Below are positions 24,308 through 34,398 of a stretch of 64,000 nucleotides of DNA, piece by piece (positions within the stretch are counted from its first letter, which is position 1; each line of letters starts with the position of its first letter). The notes below the pieces were generated by a model. The model made no database searches. It was not told the origin of the DNA and worked only from the letters and a program-made list of their open reading frames with translations. The stretch is from Aliarcobacter sp. (lineage in GTDB: Bacteria; Campylobacterota; Campylobacteria; Campylobacterales; Arcobacteraceae). The stretch covers positions 1-64,000 of the forward strand of contig JAQTXA010000018.1 in assembly GCA_028689025.1 (NCBI GenBank), given 5' to 3'. The position numbers and the translations under genes are program-made.

Positions 24308-25621
24308 ATGGACTCTATTCATAGAAAAAGAGATAAATCACTTGGTATATTTGAACTCATTGCCATTGCTTTAGGTGGAATGGTTGGTGGTGGAATTTTT
24401 ACAATACTTGGAATTTCTGTTTCAATGATAGGTGCTTATACTCCAATTGCTATTATTTTAGGTGGAATTATTGCTTCATTTGCTGCTTATTCTTATATTA
24501 AATTAGGAGTTTATTATCAAGATGAGGGTGCTACTTACTCTTTTTTTAAAAGAACTTATACAAATTCAGATTTTGCAATCTCTTTGATTGGCTGGTGGGT
24601 GATTTTTGGATATATAAGTACTTTGGCTTTATACTCTTATACTTTTTCTTCTTATGCACTTAGTAGTTCCTCTTTTGCAAATGATGATTTTATTAGAAAA
24701 ATATTAGCAGGTGTAATAATTTTGGTTTTCACTTTGATTAATATTTGGAGCGTAAAAGGAATGGGTAAAATTGAAGATATTATGGTTTATACAAAATTAG
24801 TGATATTGGTGATTATCTCTTTTGTTTTGATAAATAATAGTAATACAACAATTCCAATACTGTTAGAAAATAGCAAAAATGTAGAATTTTCAGCAATTTT
24901 GATAGTTGCTTCAATTACATTTGTTGCTTATGAGGGATTTCAACTTGTGATAAATGCTGTAAATGAGATGGAAAATCCCAAAAGAAATATTCCCCTTGCA
25001 ATTTACAGTGCTATTGCTTTAGCAATTTTGATTTATGTAGTGATTTCACTTGGTGCAATTCTTGCCATCTCTTTTGAGGATATTATTGCAAATAAAGAGT
25101 ATGCACTTGCCTCTGGTGCAAACAAAGTTTTAGGACATTGGGGAAATGATTTAGTAATTATTGGAGCATTATTAGCAACAAGTAGTGCAATCAGTGGAAC
25201 TTTGTTTGGGGCTTCAAGACAGATGTCAGTTATTGCAAATGATGGCTTTTTCCCATCTTTTTTATCAAAAAGAAATAAGTATAATATTCCTACAAATGCC
25301 ATAATGATGATGGCCTTTCTGGCTTTTTGCCTAATTCTTAGTGGTTCATTAAAATTAATACTTGAATTTGGAAGTGTTACATTTTTAATTGTTTCTTTAC
25401 TTATGGCTATTGCAAATTTTAAAATAAGAGATAAAACAGACTCTTCAATTTATCCAACAATACTTTCAATAATTTTATTATCAGGAAGTACAATTTTAAT
25501 TATTTATTATGAATTTAAAGTTGAATTTGAACAAATGTTATTTATTATATTTTTGTATATTCTTCTAACGATTTTTGCTTGGATATATTCAAAAAAAAGA
25601 GTTATTAATAATCTTTCTTAA
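24308..25621 (+). CDS. APC-family amino acid permease
   Basis: A 437-residue inner-membrane transporter with about 12 spans. The first helix carries the unwound substrate/ion motif ALGGMVGGGIFTILG (about 21-35); ITFVAYEGFQLVINAVNEMENPKRNIP (about 200-226) is the helix-6 motif typical of cationic and other amino-acid permeases of the APC superfamily. The substrate cannot be assigned. AAAAAGGGAAC precedes the ATG. The downstream hemerythrin gene starts 46 bases after the stop codon. Confidence 0.9.
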   Translation: MDSIHRKRDKSLGIFELIAIALGGMVGGGIFTILGISVSMIGAYTPIAIILGGIIASFAAYSYIKLGVYYQDEGATYSFFKRTYTNSDFAISLIGWWVIFGYISTLALYSYTFSSYALSSSSFANDDFIRKILAGVIILVFTLINIWSVKGMGKIEDIMVYTKLVILVIISFVLINNSNTTIPILLENSKNVEFSAILIVASITFVAYEGFQLVINAVNEMENPKRNIPLAIYSAIALAILIYVVISLGAILAISFEDIIANKEYALASGANKVLGHWGNDLVIIGALLATSSAISGTLFGASRQMSVIANDGFFPSFLSKRNKYNIPTNAIMMMAFLAFCLILSGSLKLILEFGSVTFLIVSLLMAIANFKIRDKTDSSIYPTILSIILLSGSTILIIYYEFKVEFEQMLFIIFLYILLTIFAWIYSKKRVINNLS

Positions 25622-25667
25622 TGGAATACTAATTGCATTGATGAATACTAAATCATTGGAGTTAATA

Positions 25668-26099
25668 ATGAAAAAAGTAAAATTATTTGAGCAAGATAAA
25701 CATTCGTTGAATTATGAAAAAATGGACACATTACACATGGAGTTTTTAGATATCTACAATAGTGTAGATTTAAATTCTAAAGAAAGTATTAATTCAAAAG
25801 CAATGGAATTACTTGAGCATACAAAAAAACATTTTAATGAAGAAGAAAAACTAATGGATAGATATGCTTATCCAAGAAGTAGAGAACACAAAGAGGAACA
25901 CAATAAAGTTTTATCTGAACTAAAATTCTTCATTGATAAATCTTATAGTATTTTCGGGATGAATATCTTAAAATCATATTTTGCAGAAAAATTACCATAT
26001 TGGTTTGATTATCATTTAGCAAGTATGGATAGTGACTTAGCAGCTTTTTTAAAAAATGTTAATTTAAAAAGCAATAAAAAACAACAAGAAGTAAATTAG
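25668..26099 (+). CDS. bacteriohemerythrin
   Basis: A 143-residue four-helix-bundle protein with the hemerythrin di-iron ligand pattern: H23 and E27 (LHMEFLDIYN), H in EHTKKHFNEEEKLM with its Glu, H-x3-H in EHKEEH, and H-x4-D in YHLASMD. Such proteins bind O2 or sense it, consistent with a microaerophile. I chose ATG 25668 (MKKVKLFEQ) because GGAG lies about 7 bases upstream; a longer frame from 25575 overlaps the permease gene. A terminator follows. Confidence 0.87.
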   Translation: MKKVKLFEQDKHSLNYEKMDTLHMEFLDIYNSVDLNSKESINSKAMELLEHTKKHFNEEEKLMDRYAYPRSREHKEEHNKVLSELKFFIDKSYSIFGMNILKSYFAEKLPYWFDYHLASMDSDLAAFLKNVNLKSNKKQQEVN

Positions 26100-26130
26100 A
26101 CTTATTGTTTTAGATTGATATAAAAGACTA

Positions 26131-26158
26131 TTTAAAAAAGAGCCTAAGCTCTTTTTTT
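26131..26158. terminator. bidirectional terminator between hemerythrin and ADP-ribosylglycohydrolase genes
   Basis: AAAAGAGC and GCTCTTTT flank a CTAA loop, with an A-run before and seven Ts after. It overlaps the 3' end of the convergent ADP-ribosylglycohydrolase gene. Confidence 0.8.
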
Positions 26159-27226
26159 TATTAATGGAAGTTTATCCAATAAATCTTCACAATATTCCCA
26201 TTGAGTTAGGGTTTCTTTCCACTGTTTGGGAATTGCATCAACTCCAAAATATGCTCCTAAAACCATACCAATGGCAATTGCTCTTGAAGCGTTATCACCT
26301 CCTACCATTGCATTTGCTTGTAGGGCTTTTTTTAGTCCATCTTCTTTGTTTGCATATTTTAGTATGAAGTAAATACTTCCTGGAAGTGTTCCTTCTGTTG
26401 GACTTGCTTTTCCTACTTTTATAGGTTCACTTCTTCCAATATCCCAAAGTCTAGCCATTGATGTAAGTGCTAGATCATCGCTGAATTGCTCTTTTGAAAG
26501 CTGTGTTTCAGGATTTGCTTCTTCTTCATATTTTGCTATTGCTTGTTTTGTTTTATCTTCAAAAAATCCACCCATTAAAACTGCAACTTCTTCGATGGCA
26601 TCTCTTGGACTCACCCCTCTTAAAACTCTGTGTGTAACCCTTGCAAAAAACTCACCTCCACCAAGAGCTGAGAAGTCTTTGTGAGTGAACATAGCTTTTC
26701 TTGCAACATCAACTAACTCATCTTCATTTTCATAGTATCCATGAGCTGCCACGTGTCGTATTGCCATGGCATTTGATATTCCACCTAAATTTTCGATTTT
26801 TGTTCCATGTTTTACTTGAGAGTAAGTCTCTTTTGTCATTGTACAAATCCAAGAACCCCAACCATTTTCAAGCCTATTCATCCAATGGGGAATCAAGTCT
26901 TGCACGCTAAAAGTTCTAGGTGGATTTGAAGTAGCTGCTAAGTGCTCAAGAATTACGATATTATAATCTCCATAATCAGTAGTTCCACCAGCGCTTTTCC
27001 CCGGATGATAGTTTCTCTCACCCCAACCAATACCGTGAGTTTGTCCACCCATTTTTTCACCTGGACTCATAAACTTTTCTATTGGTTTTTGTCCATAAGC
27101 TTCATAGATTTTTTTAGCATCATATTCGTAGTGTGTACCTAAACATAAAGCATCACCTACCATAGCTCCAAAAAAAGCACCTTTTATATTTTTTTCTTTT
27201 AAATTTTCATTTGATAGTGTATTCAT
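26144..27226 (-). CDS. ADP-ribosylglycohydrolase family protein
   Basis: A 360-residue all-alpha protein of the DraG/ARH superfamily, which removes ADP-ribose from proteins or small molecules using two Mg2+ ions. IKGAFFGAMVGDALCLGTHYE (about 14-34) is the N-terminal signature. The GGTTDYGD segment would supply N-terminal metal ligands, and MVGGDNASRAIAIGMVLGAYFG (near 310) the C-terminal ones; D is kept in GGDNASRA, the usual GGDTDT-like site in altered form. The substrate is unknown. It is monocistronic, convergent with the hemerythrin gene. Confidence 0.85.
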   Translation of the reverse strand: MNTLSNENLKEKNIKGAFFGAMVGDALCLGTHYEYDAKKIYEAYGQKPIEKFMSPGEKMGGQTHGIGWGERNYHPGKSAGGTTDYGDYNIVILEHLAATSNPPRTFSVQDLIPHWMNRLENGWGSWICTMTKETYSQVKHGTKIENLGGISNAMAIRHVAAHGYYENEDELVDVARKAMFTHKDFSALGGGEFFARVTHRVLRGVSPRDAIEEVAVLMGGFFEDKTKQAIAKYEEEANPETQLSKEQFSDDLALTSMARLWDIGRSEPIKVGKASPTEGTLPGSIYFILKYANKEDGLKKALQANAMVGGDNASRAIAIGMVLGAYFGVDAIPKQWKETLTQWEYCEDLLDKLPLIKKRA

Positions 27227-27389
27227 AATTTATAACCTAGTATTTATTTAATACTTGATTATAACTAAGGAATTTTTATTTTAGATAAGTGCAAGAGTAT
27301 ATTTTTTCTCTGTTTTAGATGAATAGCCTAATTTTAGATATTAAAACTCTTTTAGATATAATAAATATACATATTTAAAATAGGCTCCC

Positions 27390-29324
27390 ATGAAAAAGAA
27401 TCAAATAATATTTTTTACAATATTAATTTTTACTATTACCCTAAATGCTACAACTCAATTTCCAAAAGAGAAAATTAATTTACAACTAAAATGGTTTAGC
27501 TCGTTCCAATTTGCTGGTTATTATATGGCTTTGGAAAAAGGTTATTACTCTGAAGCTGGACTTGATGTAAATATTCTTGAAAGAGACCCTAAAAAGAACA
27601 ATATTGAGCAAGTTATAAAGGGAGAATCACAATATGGTGTTGCTGATTCAGCTTTGTTACTTTATAGAGCTCAGGGAAATCCTGTTCAAATTATTGGTTC
27701 ATTTTTTCAACATTCTCCTTTAGTTTTTATCTCTAAAAAAAGTTCGGGAATAGTTAGCCCTTTTGAGATGAAAGGTAAAATTATCTCTTTTCAACAAAGT
27801 ATTGATGATGCACCACTTCTTGCCATGCTTTTAGAAGCAAAAATCACTCCAAATGATTATATTTATAAACCTTTAGATTTTACAAATAATGCATTTATTC
27901 GTGGTGAAATTGATGTTATGAGTGCATATATTAGTGATCAGCCAGATATTATGAAATCAAAAGGAATTGAAGTTAATATTATTAATCCTTTAAATTATGG
28001 AATTGACCTTTATGGTGATAATCTATTTTCAACAGAAGCTAATCTTGAAAAAAATCCAGAACAAGCAAAGAAATTTCTAGATGCTTCAATTCGAGGTTGG
28101 AAATATGCTTTAGAAAATAAAGAAGAGAGTGCCAGAATTTTAATAGAAAAATATGGTGCAAGATTTAGTTATGAGCATCTTTTATTTGAAGCAAATTCAA
28201 TTGAAAAAATGATGATACCTTCTATGATACAAATAGGTTATACAAGTGTTGAGCGTTTTTATCGTATTTCAGAAATATATGAAAATATAAATAAAGCTTC
28301 AAAAGATTCACTTCATAAAGCCCTTGAAAACCTTATTTGGGATTCAAATAAACAAATAAATAAATATGATTACTATTACAATATTCTTCTAGGCGTAGCA
28401 TTTGTATTTTTAATAGTGATTGCTATTTTATTTTTAATAGCTCAAAGACTTAAAAAAATTATTCGAGATAAAACTTCAAAACTTCAAGAAGAACGTTCAA
28501 TGATTGATAAATATGTAATCATTACAACAACAGATTTTGTAGGAAATATAACAAGTACTAGTGATGCATTTTGTAAAATATCAGGGTATAAATTAAAAGA
28601 GATTGTAGGAAAAAGATTTAGTAAAATTAGCCATAGTAATATGCCAGCATCTTTATTTAATGAGTTATGGGAAACAATTTCTCAAGGTAATATTTGGACA
28701 GGTGAAATAAAAAATAGAAAAAAAAATGGTGAATATTATTGGGTTGATGTTATTATTGAACCAATAGTAGATAGTTCTAAAAAGCATCTAGGTTATCGTG
28801 CAATTTATCAAGATATAACAGATAAAAAGTTAGCTCAGGAATTAGCTATTACAGATAATCTTACTAAACTTTATAATAGAGCTTATGTTGAAAGTGTATT
28901 AACATCACAAATGGCCATTGTAAATAGACATAATAGATATATGTGTGTAGTTTTATTGGATATAGATTATTTTAAAAAAATAAATGATACTTATGGACAT
29001 CAAGTTGGGGATACTGTTCTTAAAGAAGTTTCAAAAATACTTCAAAATAATATTAGAAAAACTGATATTCTTGGACGATGGGGTGGTGAAGAGTTTTTAA
29101 TAGTAACTCCTGATATAAATGCTAGACAATGTTTTTTATTGTGCGAAAAATTAAGAAAAGCTATAGAAGAACAGATTTTTGAAGAGATGAAAAGTTCAGT
29201 AACTATTAGTATAGGAATTGCAGAATTTATTTTAAATGAAAATATAGATAACTTTATTGAACGTGCTGATAAAGCAATGTATTTTTCAAAAGAGCACGGT
29301 CGAAATTGTACTAATATTGCTTAG
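27390..29324 (+). CDS. NMT1/THI5-like binding domain - PAS - GGDEF diguanylate cyclase
   Basis: A 644-residue sensor. After a signal sequence (about 1-21), residues 27-320 form a periplasmic NMT1/THI5-like solute-binding domain (KINLQLKWFSSFQFAGYYMALEKGYYSEAGL is diagnostic). One membrane helix follows (about 332-352), then a PAS domain (about 370-475) and a GGDEF domain. The active site is GRWGGEEF, with an RKTD inhibitory I-site just before it, so a c-di-GMP-making, product-inhibited enzyme is likely. The sensor half resembles thiamine-precursor/pyrimidine binding proteins, suggesting that a small nutrient controls second-messenger level. A second GGDEF gene follows. Confidence 0.88.
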   Translation: MKKNQIIFFTILIFTITLNATTQFPKEKINLQLKWFSSFQFAGYYMALEKGYYSEAGLDVNILERDPKKNNIEQVIKGESQYGVADSALLLYRAQGNPVQIIGSFFQHSPLVFISKKSSGIVSPFEMKGKIISFQQSIDDAPLLAMLLEAKITPNDYIYKPLDFTNNAFIRGEIDVMSAYISDQPDIMKSKGIEVNIINPLNYGIDLYGDNLFSTEANLEKNPEQAKKFLDASIRGWKYALENKEESARILIEKYGARFSYEHLLFEANSIEKMMIPSMIQIGYTSVERFYRISEIYENINKASKDSLHKALENLIWDSNKQINKYDYYYNILLGVAFVFLIVIAILFLIAQRLKKIIRDKTSKLQEERSMIDKYVIITTTDFVGNITSTSDAFCKISGYKLKEIVGKRFSKISHSNMPASLFNELWETISQGNIWTGEIKNRKKNGEYYWVDVIIEPIVDSSKKHLGYRAIYQDITDKKLAQELAITDNLTKLYNRAYVESVLTSQMAIVNRHNRYMCVVLLDIDYFKKINDTYGHQVGDTVLKEVSKILQNNIRKTDILGRWGGEEFLIVTPDINARQCFLLCEKLRKAIEEQIFEEMKSSVTISIGIAEFILNENIDNFIERADKAMYFSKEHGRNCTNIA

Positions 29325-29553
29325 GTAAGAAGTTTATTAAATAAAAACTAAATTACATAAAACACCTTTTAATAAAACAAATTTTATAGTGGAATAGTTT
29401 TGGCATATTAACTTTTTCAATTGTAATAATAATTATATTTTTAATAATATTACTCTAAGCTAGATAATATTGATCTAATTATTGTATAATGGGAAATTCA
29501 TCAAGAATAAAACACATACAAAATCATACAAACTCACCCTATAAGGTCTATAA

Positions 29554-31395
29554 ATGTCTCAACAAAATTTCCATAAATATTTCACAATTTATTTCATTAT
29601 ATTTGGAATTATGATTTCTTCTTTTGGAGCAATAATAAATTATATGTTGCAGATTGATGATATACATAAAAGTACAGATAAAAAAGCACAAGAAATATTT
29701 GAAATTAAAACAGAGATAATATTAAAACAAGCCCTTAAGAATATGGATGATATTGTTAATTCACTTGCTACTAATAAAACTATTCTTGAATTTTCAGCTA
29801 CAAATAATTCACATACAGAAGAAGAACTTGAGCAGATATTTTTAGCAGTTACTGGTTCTTACGATAAAATTATGCAAGCAAGACTTCTTTCAAAAGAAGG
29901 AAAAGAGATTATTAGAGTTGATAGAAATAAAGAGAATGGTCAAGCATTTCTTGTAGTAAAAGAAAAACTTCAAGATAAAAGTAATAGGGATTATTTTCAA
30001 GAAGTATCAAAAATGACATATCAAACAATATGGCATTCTAAACTTGATTTAAATATAGAAAATGGAAAAATAGAAGTACCATATAAACCAACTATAAGAA
30101 TAGCAATGCCTCTTTTTAAAAATAATGGTTTTATTGGTATGGTTATTGTTAATGTACTTACAAATGATTTGTTTGATTCTATTGGTAAATCTACAGTATT
30201 TGAACATTTTATAATAGATAAAGATAATAACTATATTTTACATCCAGATAATCAATTTTCATTTAATAAATATAAAGAGATAAAAAGAGATTTAAAAGAA
30301 GACTTTCCAAATGGTTTAGATGTAAAAGAAGTTTATACTTATTCTCTTGGTAATATTTTAAATAATGATGATAATGCAGTTTTTGTTTTAAAAACTAATC
30401 TTGCCTATGAAAAGAATTTAATAAATATAAAAATTAAAACAGCAGTTATTGTTTTGATTTTAACAATAATTTTAAGCTTTATCATTGCACTTTACATTTC
30501 AAGAAAACCAATAAAACTTCAAAAAGCGCTATTAAAAGCTCATAATAAATTAAATGAATTTGCATCAATAATAGATAGATATATAATTACATCAACAACA
30601 AAAAAAGATAGTACCATTATTAGTGTAAGTAGTGCATTTGTTGAATCTTCTGGTTATACAAAAGATGAACTTGTTGGACAAAAGATGCATATAATTAGTC
30701 ATCCAGATAAAGACAGAACTCTCTTTAAAAACTTATGGGAAGCAATTTTAAATGGTAAAACATGGAATGGTGAGATTAAAAATAAGAGAAAAGATGGTGA
30801 ACCTTATTGGCTTGAACAACATATAATTCCAACATTAAATGAAGATAATGAAATAGAAACATTCGTCTCTTTAGGTGTTGATATTACTGCAAAAAAAGAA
30901 CTTGAGAAAATTGCAGCAATAGATACATTAACAGGTATATATAATAGACGAATGGTTGATGAATTTATCAAAATAGAAGTTGAAGCACATAAAAGACACT
31001 CTTATGGATTATCAGTGATTATGATAGATGTTGACCATTTTAAAGATGTAAATGATATCTACGGGCATCAAGTTGGAGATATTGTTTTAGCTCAAACTGC
31101 AAAATTAATTATTGACAATAGTAGAAAATCAGATATATCAGGAAGATTTGGAGGAGAAGAGTTTATTATTATTTGTCCTCAAACTACATCTGAATCGGCA
31201 TTTTTATTAGCAGAAAAAATTAGAATAGCAATTGAAAGCTTTAGCTTTGAAGAAGTAGGAAATAAAACAATTAGTTTAGGAATAGCTTCATTTGAAGATA
31301 ATGATACAGTTGAATCATTAATCAAAAAAGCAGATACAGCACTTTATCAAGCAAAAAATAGTGGTAGAAATAAATCTGTTTTATATAAAATGTAA
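29554..31395 (+). CDS. Cache - PAS - GGDEF diguanylate cyclase
   Basis: A 613-residue membrane sensor. An N-terminal helix (about 9-31) and a second near 285-305 bracket a periplasmic double-Cache-like domain (MQARLLSKEGKEIIRVDR..., then FEHFIIDKDNNYILHPD). A PAS domain (about 335-445) and a GGDEF domain follow; the active site is GRFGGEEF and the I-site RKSD is present, so c-di-GMP synthesis is expected. It resembles the preceding GGDEF protein in its cytoplasmic half but has a different sensor. The 229-base gap before it contains only AT-rich DNA and a probable promoter. Confidence 0.88.
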   Translation: MSQQNFHKYFTIYFIIFGIMISSFGAIINYMLQIDDIHKSTDKKAQEIFEIKTEIILKQALKNMDDIVNSLATNKTILEFSATNNSHTEEELEQIFLAVTGSYDKIMQARLLSKEGKEIIRVDRNKENGQAFLVVKEKLQDKSNRDYFQEVSKMTYQTIWHSKLDLNIENGKIEVPYKPTIRIAMPLFKNNGFIGMVIVNVLTNDLFDSIGKSTVFEHFIIDKDNNYILHPDNQFSFNKYKEIKRDLKEDFPNGLDVKEVYTYSLGNILNNDDNAVFVLKTNLAYEKNLINIKIKTAVIVLILTIILSFIIALYISRKPIKLQKALLKAHNKLNEFASIIDRYIITSTTKKDSTIISVSSAFVESSGYTKDELVGQKMHIISHPDKDRTLFKNLWEAILNGKTWNGEIKNKRKDGEPYWLEQHIIPTLNEDNEIETFVSLGVDITAKKELEKIAAIDTLTGIYNRRMVDEFIKIEVEAHKRHSYGLSVIMIDVDHFKDVNDIYGHQVGDIVLAQTAKLIIDNSRKSDISGRFGGEEFIIICPQTTSESAFLLAEKIRIAIESFSFEEVGNKTISLGIASFEDNDTVESLIKKADTALYQAKNSGRNKSVLYKM

Positions 31396-31453
31396 CTAGG
31401 AAATAAAAAGTAATTAATGGTACTTATAGTTATAATATTTTATTAATGGACTT

Positions 31454-33343
31454 TCAATTAAGTGGAATTTTAATTGTAAATTCCGCTCCAATATATGAAG
31501 AATCTTCATAAGTGAATTCATCATTTTTAATTTCAATAGTACCTTTTAAATGTCTTACAATAATCTCTTCTGTCATATATAAACCAATTCCTGTACCTTG
31601 AGACTTGTGTTTTGTAGTAAAGTAAGGCTCGAATATTTTATTAATATGCTCTTTTGCAATACCACCTGCATTATCTTTTATTTTAATAATTACTTCACTC
31701 TCATTTTTTGAAGTAGAAATGAAAATTAATTTATTAGGTAACTCTTTTTCTTTTAATTCATCCCTTGCATTATTAAGAATATTTATAAAAGCTTGAATTA
31801 GTTCATTTTCATAACTATTTATTTCAATATCTTCAATATCTTTTATGATTTTTATATTTTGAGAGTTAAATTGTGCAGATAATAACTCTAAAGCTGTTTC
31901 AAAAGCATTTGATAAAAAGAAATAGTTTTTAACTTTTTCTGGATTAAAAAAGTTTCTAAAATCATCTATGGTTTTAGATAAATATTGTGCTGATTTATTT
32001 ATTTTATGCAGATAATCTTTTAGTGTTTGATCTTGAAGTATTCCCAACTCTTTTTCTAATAAAATACCCGTTGATGCTGTTGTAATTGTAGATAGTGGTT
32101 GTCTCCATTGGTGGGCAATATTTCCTATCATCTCTCCCATTGAAGCCATTTTTGATTGTTGATATAAAATGTTTTGTTTTTTTTCTAACTCTTTTTTGTG
32201 TTCATTAAACTTATTTGTAAAGAAATTTGATACATATCTAGAAATAAATAGTAGAACCAAAGTTAAAAATGTTGATAAAATAAAGATATTTCTAATATAA
32301 GTATCAAACTTTTCATTAAGTTCTTGTTCTCTTTTTTTGATAGTTTCATTTATTTCATCTTCATAGAAACCAGTTCCAATCATCCAACCCCAATCGTTTA
32401 AACCTTTTACAAAACTAATTTTATGGGTAGGTAAATCTGTATTGGGTTTTTTATTTTGAGTATAAGATAAGTAACCTTCACCATTTTTTGAAATAATTAT
32501 TAAGTTATCAATAACTTTTTTTATATCAATGGTGTCATTGTTTTCAGAAGCATCTTTACCTATATATTCAGGTCTAATATGATTTAAATATATTCCATCA
32601 TAATTTATTATAAAAATATAACCACTTTTACCATAACGAATTAAATTTATAAAATCAAGTGCTTTTTTTTGGATTTGTTTTTCAAAATCTTCAACATATT
32701 CACCGCTTCCAATTGCTACATTAAATGGTTCAAAATATTTATAAAATGAGATTTTTTTTGAATTATTAACTTTACTATTTGGATTTTCCCAATAATATTG
32801 GTCAAATCTTTCAGTTTTATCATTAATTGTTTTTACAATACTTTGCATAAATTGATAGCCGTGGGCATCTTTATAGTTTAATAAATTTTTACCTTCAAGG
32901 GCTTTATTTGGCGGTTGTAATACTTTTTCTCCAAGACTATTATCAATAAAGAAGTAACCTCTACCACTGTTATATCTAAAATCATTTAAAGTGGTTTTTA
33001 TAATCTCTAATATCTCTTCTTTTGATTTTTTGTCTTTGTATTTATTGTAAATAGAAGTTGCAATTGTATGAGCTTCATAAACTCTATTTTTTATTGACTC
33101 TTTTAGTTCAAATTCTGTGGTTTTTTGTAAGTGTTGTATGAAGTCATAAACTCTATTAACTTCATCCCTAGCAATTGCTTTATTTTCTAAAATATAATTC
33201 TTTTCAATATTCTCTTTCTCATTTAAAAAAGTTTTTTTATTTTCAAGATAGAAAAAAAGTGTAACTATAATAGATGAGATTACTATAAATGCAGATGGAA
33301 TGTACTTGATAATTTTTAATATTTGTTGTTCTTTACTGTCCAC
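31454..33343 (-). CDS. tandem-Cache sensor histidine kinase
   Basis: A 629-residue membrane kinase. A helix (about 13-32) and a second (about 350-368) flank two single-Cache-type modules (SGRGYFFIDNSLGEKVLQPP and KSGYIFIINYDGIYLNH). A coiled linker leads to the phospho-acceptor His411 in GNIAHQWRQPLS, then the N-box NILNNARDEL, G1 DNAGGI and G2 GTGIGLYM of a HATPase domain. The H-box form is common in Campylobacterota. No response regulator is adjacent, so its partner is unknown. It is convergent with the Cache-PAS-GGDEF gene. Confidence 0.9.
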   Translation of the reverse strand: MDSKEQQILKIIKYIPSAFIVISSIIVTLFFYLENKKTFLNEKENIEKNYILENKAIARDEVNRVYDFIQHLQKTTEFELKESIKNRVYEAHTIATSIYNKYKDKKSKEEILEIIKTTLNDFRYNSGRGYFFIDNSLGEKVLQPPNKALEGKNLLNYKDAHGYQFMQSIVKTINDKTERFDQYYWENPNSKVNNSKKISFYKYFEPFNVAIGSGEYVEDFEKQIQKKALDFINLIRYGKSGYIFIINYDGIYLNHIRPEYIGKDASENNDTIDIKKVIDNLIIISKNGEGYLSYTQNKKPNTDLPTHKISFVKGLNDWGWMIGTGFYEDEINETIKKREQELNEKFDTYIRNIFILSTFLTLVLLFISRYVSNFFTNKFNEHKKELEKKQNILYQQSKMASMGEMIGNIAHQWRQPLSTITTASTGILLEKELGILQDQTLKDYLHKINKSAQYLSKTIDDFRNFFNPEKVKNYFFLSNAFETALELLSAQFNSQNIKIIKDIEDIEINSYENELIQAFINILNNARDELKEKELPNKLIFISTSKNESEVIIKIKDNAGGIAKEHINKIFEPYFTTKHKSQGTGIGLYMTEEIIVRHLKGTIEIKNDEFTYEDSSYIGAEFTIKIPLN

Positions 33344-33391
33344 AAAATCCCCAAAATATAAACTTGATTGTTATTATACTCCTAAATTTCT

Positions 33392-34270
33392 TTAAAAAAC
33401 TCGCTTTGATTTAAATTTATAAGTTATTTCTAAAAATTCAAACTCCAAATAATCAGCTTGGAGCATTAGTCTTTCTCTTTTAATAACTTTTATTCTTTCC
33501 TCTTGGGAAATGTTATTTTTTAAAAAATCATTAGCAAATTTTTCATCAACTCCATAGATTGGGTCACCCATGATTTTATGTCCTATTGAGTTTAAATGAA
33601 CTCTAATTTGATGTTGTCTACCTGTTAAGGGAATAGCTTCTATTAAAGTTTCATTATTTTTTTTGTCATAAAAGATTGGTTTTATGATTGTAGTTGACTC
33701 TTTTCCATTTACATCTGTTTTCATTTTTAGTTTTATTAAACCTGTATCATTTGTGATTGGAGTGTTTATTGTTAACTCTTCTTTTATTTCTCCATTTACT
33801 AAAGCTTTGTATTTTTTTGTATAGAGTTTTTCTTCAAACATGTTTTTTAGCATCATGTCACTAAAGGCATTTTTAGACACAAGAACTAATCCAGAAGTTT
33901 CAGCATCAATTCGGTGAACTAAAGAGCCCTTCTCTCCAAATTGATATTTTATTTCATCTAAAAGAGTATAAACATTTAGTTGGTGAGAAGAGGGATGAAC
34001 CATAATTCCACTTGGTTTATCAAAAATAGCAAAATGAAAAGAGTCGAAGATTGGTTTTAAACCTTTTGTTTGGGGCTCAAAAATCACTATATAAATAAAA
34101 TCTGATTTTATAATTTGATTTTTTTGAAGTCTTTTGTTCTTTTCATCACTTATTTTGCCTTTTTCTAAAAGAGTTAAAAGTAGTTTTGAATCTAGGGGAA
34201 TATCTTGGATTAAGAAGTCCTCTATTTTTTTCCCTTTTATGGTTTTAAACTCTTTTTTTATGTATGGCAA
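33392..34270 (-). CDS. RluA-family pseudouridine synthase
   Basis: A 292-residue pseudouridine synthase with an N-terminal S4-like RNA-binding segment (IEDFLIQDIPLDSKLLLTLLEKGKI, about 15-40) and an RluA catalytic domain. Motif I-like FAIFDKPSGIMVHPS and the catalytic Asp in VHRIDAETSGLVLVSK are clear, as are YKALVNGEI and LTGRQHQIRVHLNSIGHKIMGDPIYG. It modifies rRNA or tRNA uridines; the target position is not evident. It starts opposite the glutamine synthetase gene and lies 48 bases upstream of the kinase gene's start. Confidence 0.88.
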   Translation of the reverse strand: MPYIKKEFKTIKGKKIEDFLIQDIPLDSKLLLTLLEKGKISDEKNKRLQKNQIIKSDFIYIVIFEPQTKGLKPIFDSFHFAIFDKPSGIMVHPSSHQLNVYTLLDEIKYQFGEKGSLVHRIDAETSGLVLVSKNAFSDMMLKNMFEEKLYTKKYKALVNGEIKEELTINTPITNDTGLIKLKMKTDVNGKESTTIIKPIFYDKKNNETLIEAIPLTGRQHQIRVHLNSIGHKIMGDPIYGVDEKFANDFLKNNISQEERIKVIKRERLMLQADYLEFEFLEITYKFKSKRVF

Positions 34271-34398
34271 TGTAAATCCTATTTTTTTATCTTAGGCAAT
34301 TATACTATATTCTTAAATTTGGTAATCCCATAGTAACTATAGAGTCCTAAAATAGAAATATTGTTATAGAATGAATCCAAACTACATAGGAGATTAAT

